64,000 nt of DNA from Clostridiales bacterium (GTDB lineage Bacteria; Bacillota; Clostridia; Saccharofermentanales; Saccharofermentanaceae), in NCBI GenBank assembly GCA_017550385.1, contig JAFZPJ010000048.1, forward strand, positions 118,596 to 182,595, written 5' to 3'. How positions within the stretch are numbered: position 1 is the first letter of the stretch; each line of letters begins with the position of its first letter. Of the stretch, positions 63,862 through 64,000 are shown in pieces. Position numbers and translations under genes: made by a program. The notes beneath the pieces were generated by a model that worked only from the letters and a program-made list of their open reading frames with translations, was not told the DNA's origin and did not search any database.

Positions 63862-63937
63862 GGTGAGCCATGGGGGACTCGAACCTCCGGCCCACAGCTT
63901 AGAAGGCTGTTGCTCTATCCAGCTGAGCTAATGACCC
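63861..63937 (-). tRNA. tRNA-Arg (anticodon TCT)
   Basis: 77 bases including encoded CCA. Minus-strand acceptor GGGTCAT pairs with ATGGCTC using two wobble pairs; anticodon stem ACAGC/GCTGT, loop CTTCTAA, anticodon TCT (codon AGA). TpsiC loop GGTTCGAGTCC is present. Confidence 0.93.
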
Positions 63938-64000
63938 TGGAGCGAGTGATGGGAATCGAACCCACGTGGTCAGCTTGGAAGGCTGAAGTTCTACCATTGA
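63938..64000 (-). tRNA. tRNA-Gly (anticodon TCC), 5' end beyond the window
   Basis: Encoded CCA at 63938-63940 directly adjoins the first base of tRNA-Arg with no spacer. Anticodon stem TCAGC/GCTGA, loop CTTCCAA, anticodon TCC (codon GGA). About 10 bases of the 5' end lie outside the window. Confidence 0.85.

Overview
The window looks like the chromosome of an anaerobic Clostridia-class Bacillota, probably near the Lachnospiraceae or related gut and sediment lineages. The evidence is the gene order (def-fmt-rsmB-rlmN-stp-prkC-rsgA-rpe-thiN; ruvC-ruvA-ruvB-queH; mreC-mreD-PBP2; comEC next to holA), the families DUF5688 and DUF5702, PASTA kinase signalling, trimeric-type PNP, a short SahH, frequent TTG and GTG starts, strong AGGAGG ribosome sites, and a Gram-positive LexA box. 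The lineage is an inference. No phage, insertion sequence or CRISPR array was seen, and no gene-free stretch exceeds about 190 bases.

Layout. 1-908 holds a truncated DUF5688 gene behind its own promoter and leader hairpin. 1098-10044 is a minus-strand translation and signalling operon with a near-consensus promoter at 10087-10115. 10127-17358 carries an acyl-CoA ligase, SAH hydrolase, purine nucleoside phosphorylase, SecA, a TrpR-like regulator and a small membrane protein. 17446-20095 is an orphan TadE/DUF5702 pseudopilin-like trio. 20244-24833 has pheS-pheT, a metallo-hydrolase and an MGS-fold protein. 24946-30538 has the cell elongation genes, a SEC-C protein and isocitrate dehydrogenase. 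30608-35064 has holA, a GH25 lipoprotein and comEC.

The strand then switches. 35138-40615 (plus) holds engB, two divergent PRPP-synthetase paralogs in tandem, a small membrane protein and rqcH. 40612-46279 (minus) holds a MATE transporter, queH, ruvB-ruvA-ruvC under a LexA-type operator, and pyrimidine nucleoside phosphorylase. 46364-49716 holds an oxidoreductase, tRNA-Lys, a PrsW protease and a MraY-like transferase.

The most unusual part is 49730-59470. A four-gene operon encodes a kinase, a TerY-like vWA protein, a PP2C phosphatase with a C-terminal membrane anchor, and a coiled-coil protein. This resembles a TerY-P phosphorylation triad without adjacent ter genes. The coiled-coil and vWA proteins end in the same acidic DDFxxFL motif. 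Next to it are a membrane-embedded MutS-like ATPase coupled to a sirtuin with a histone-H1-like tail, a PH-domain protein with an EF-hand-like tail, and a polysaccharide-deacetylase-like probable pseudoenzyme coupled to parC. parE-parC and two abutting tRNA genes (Arg, Gly) close the window.
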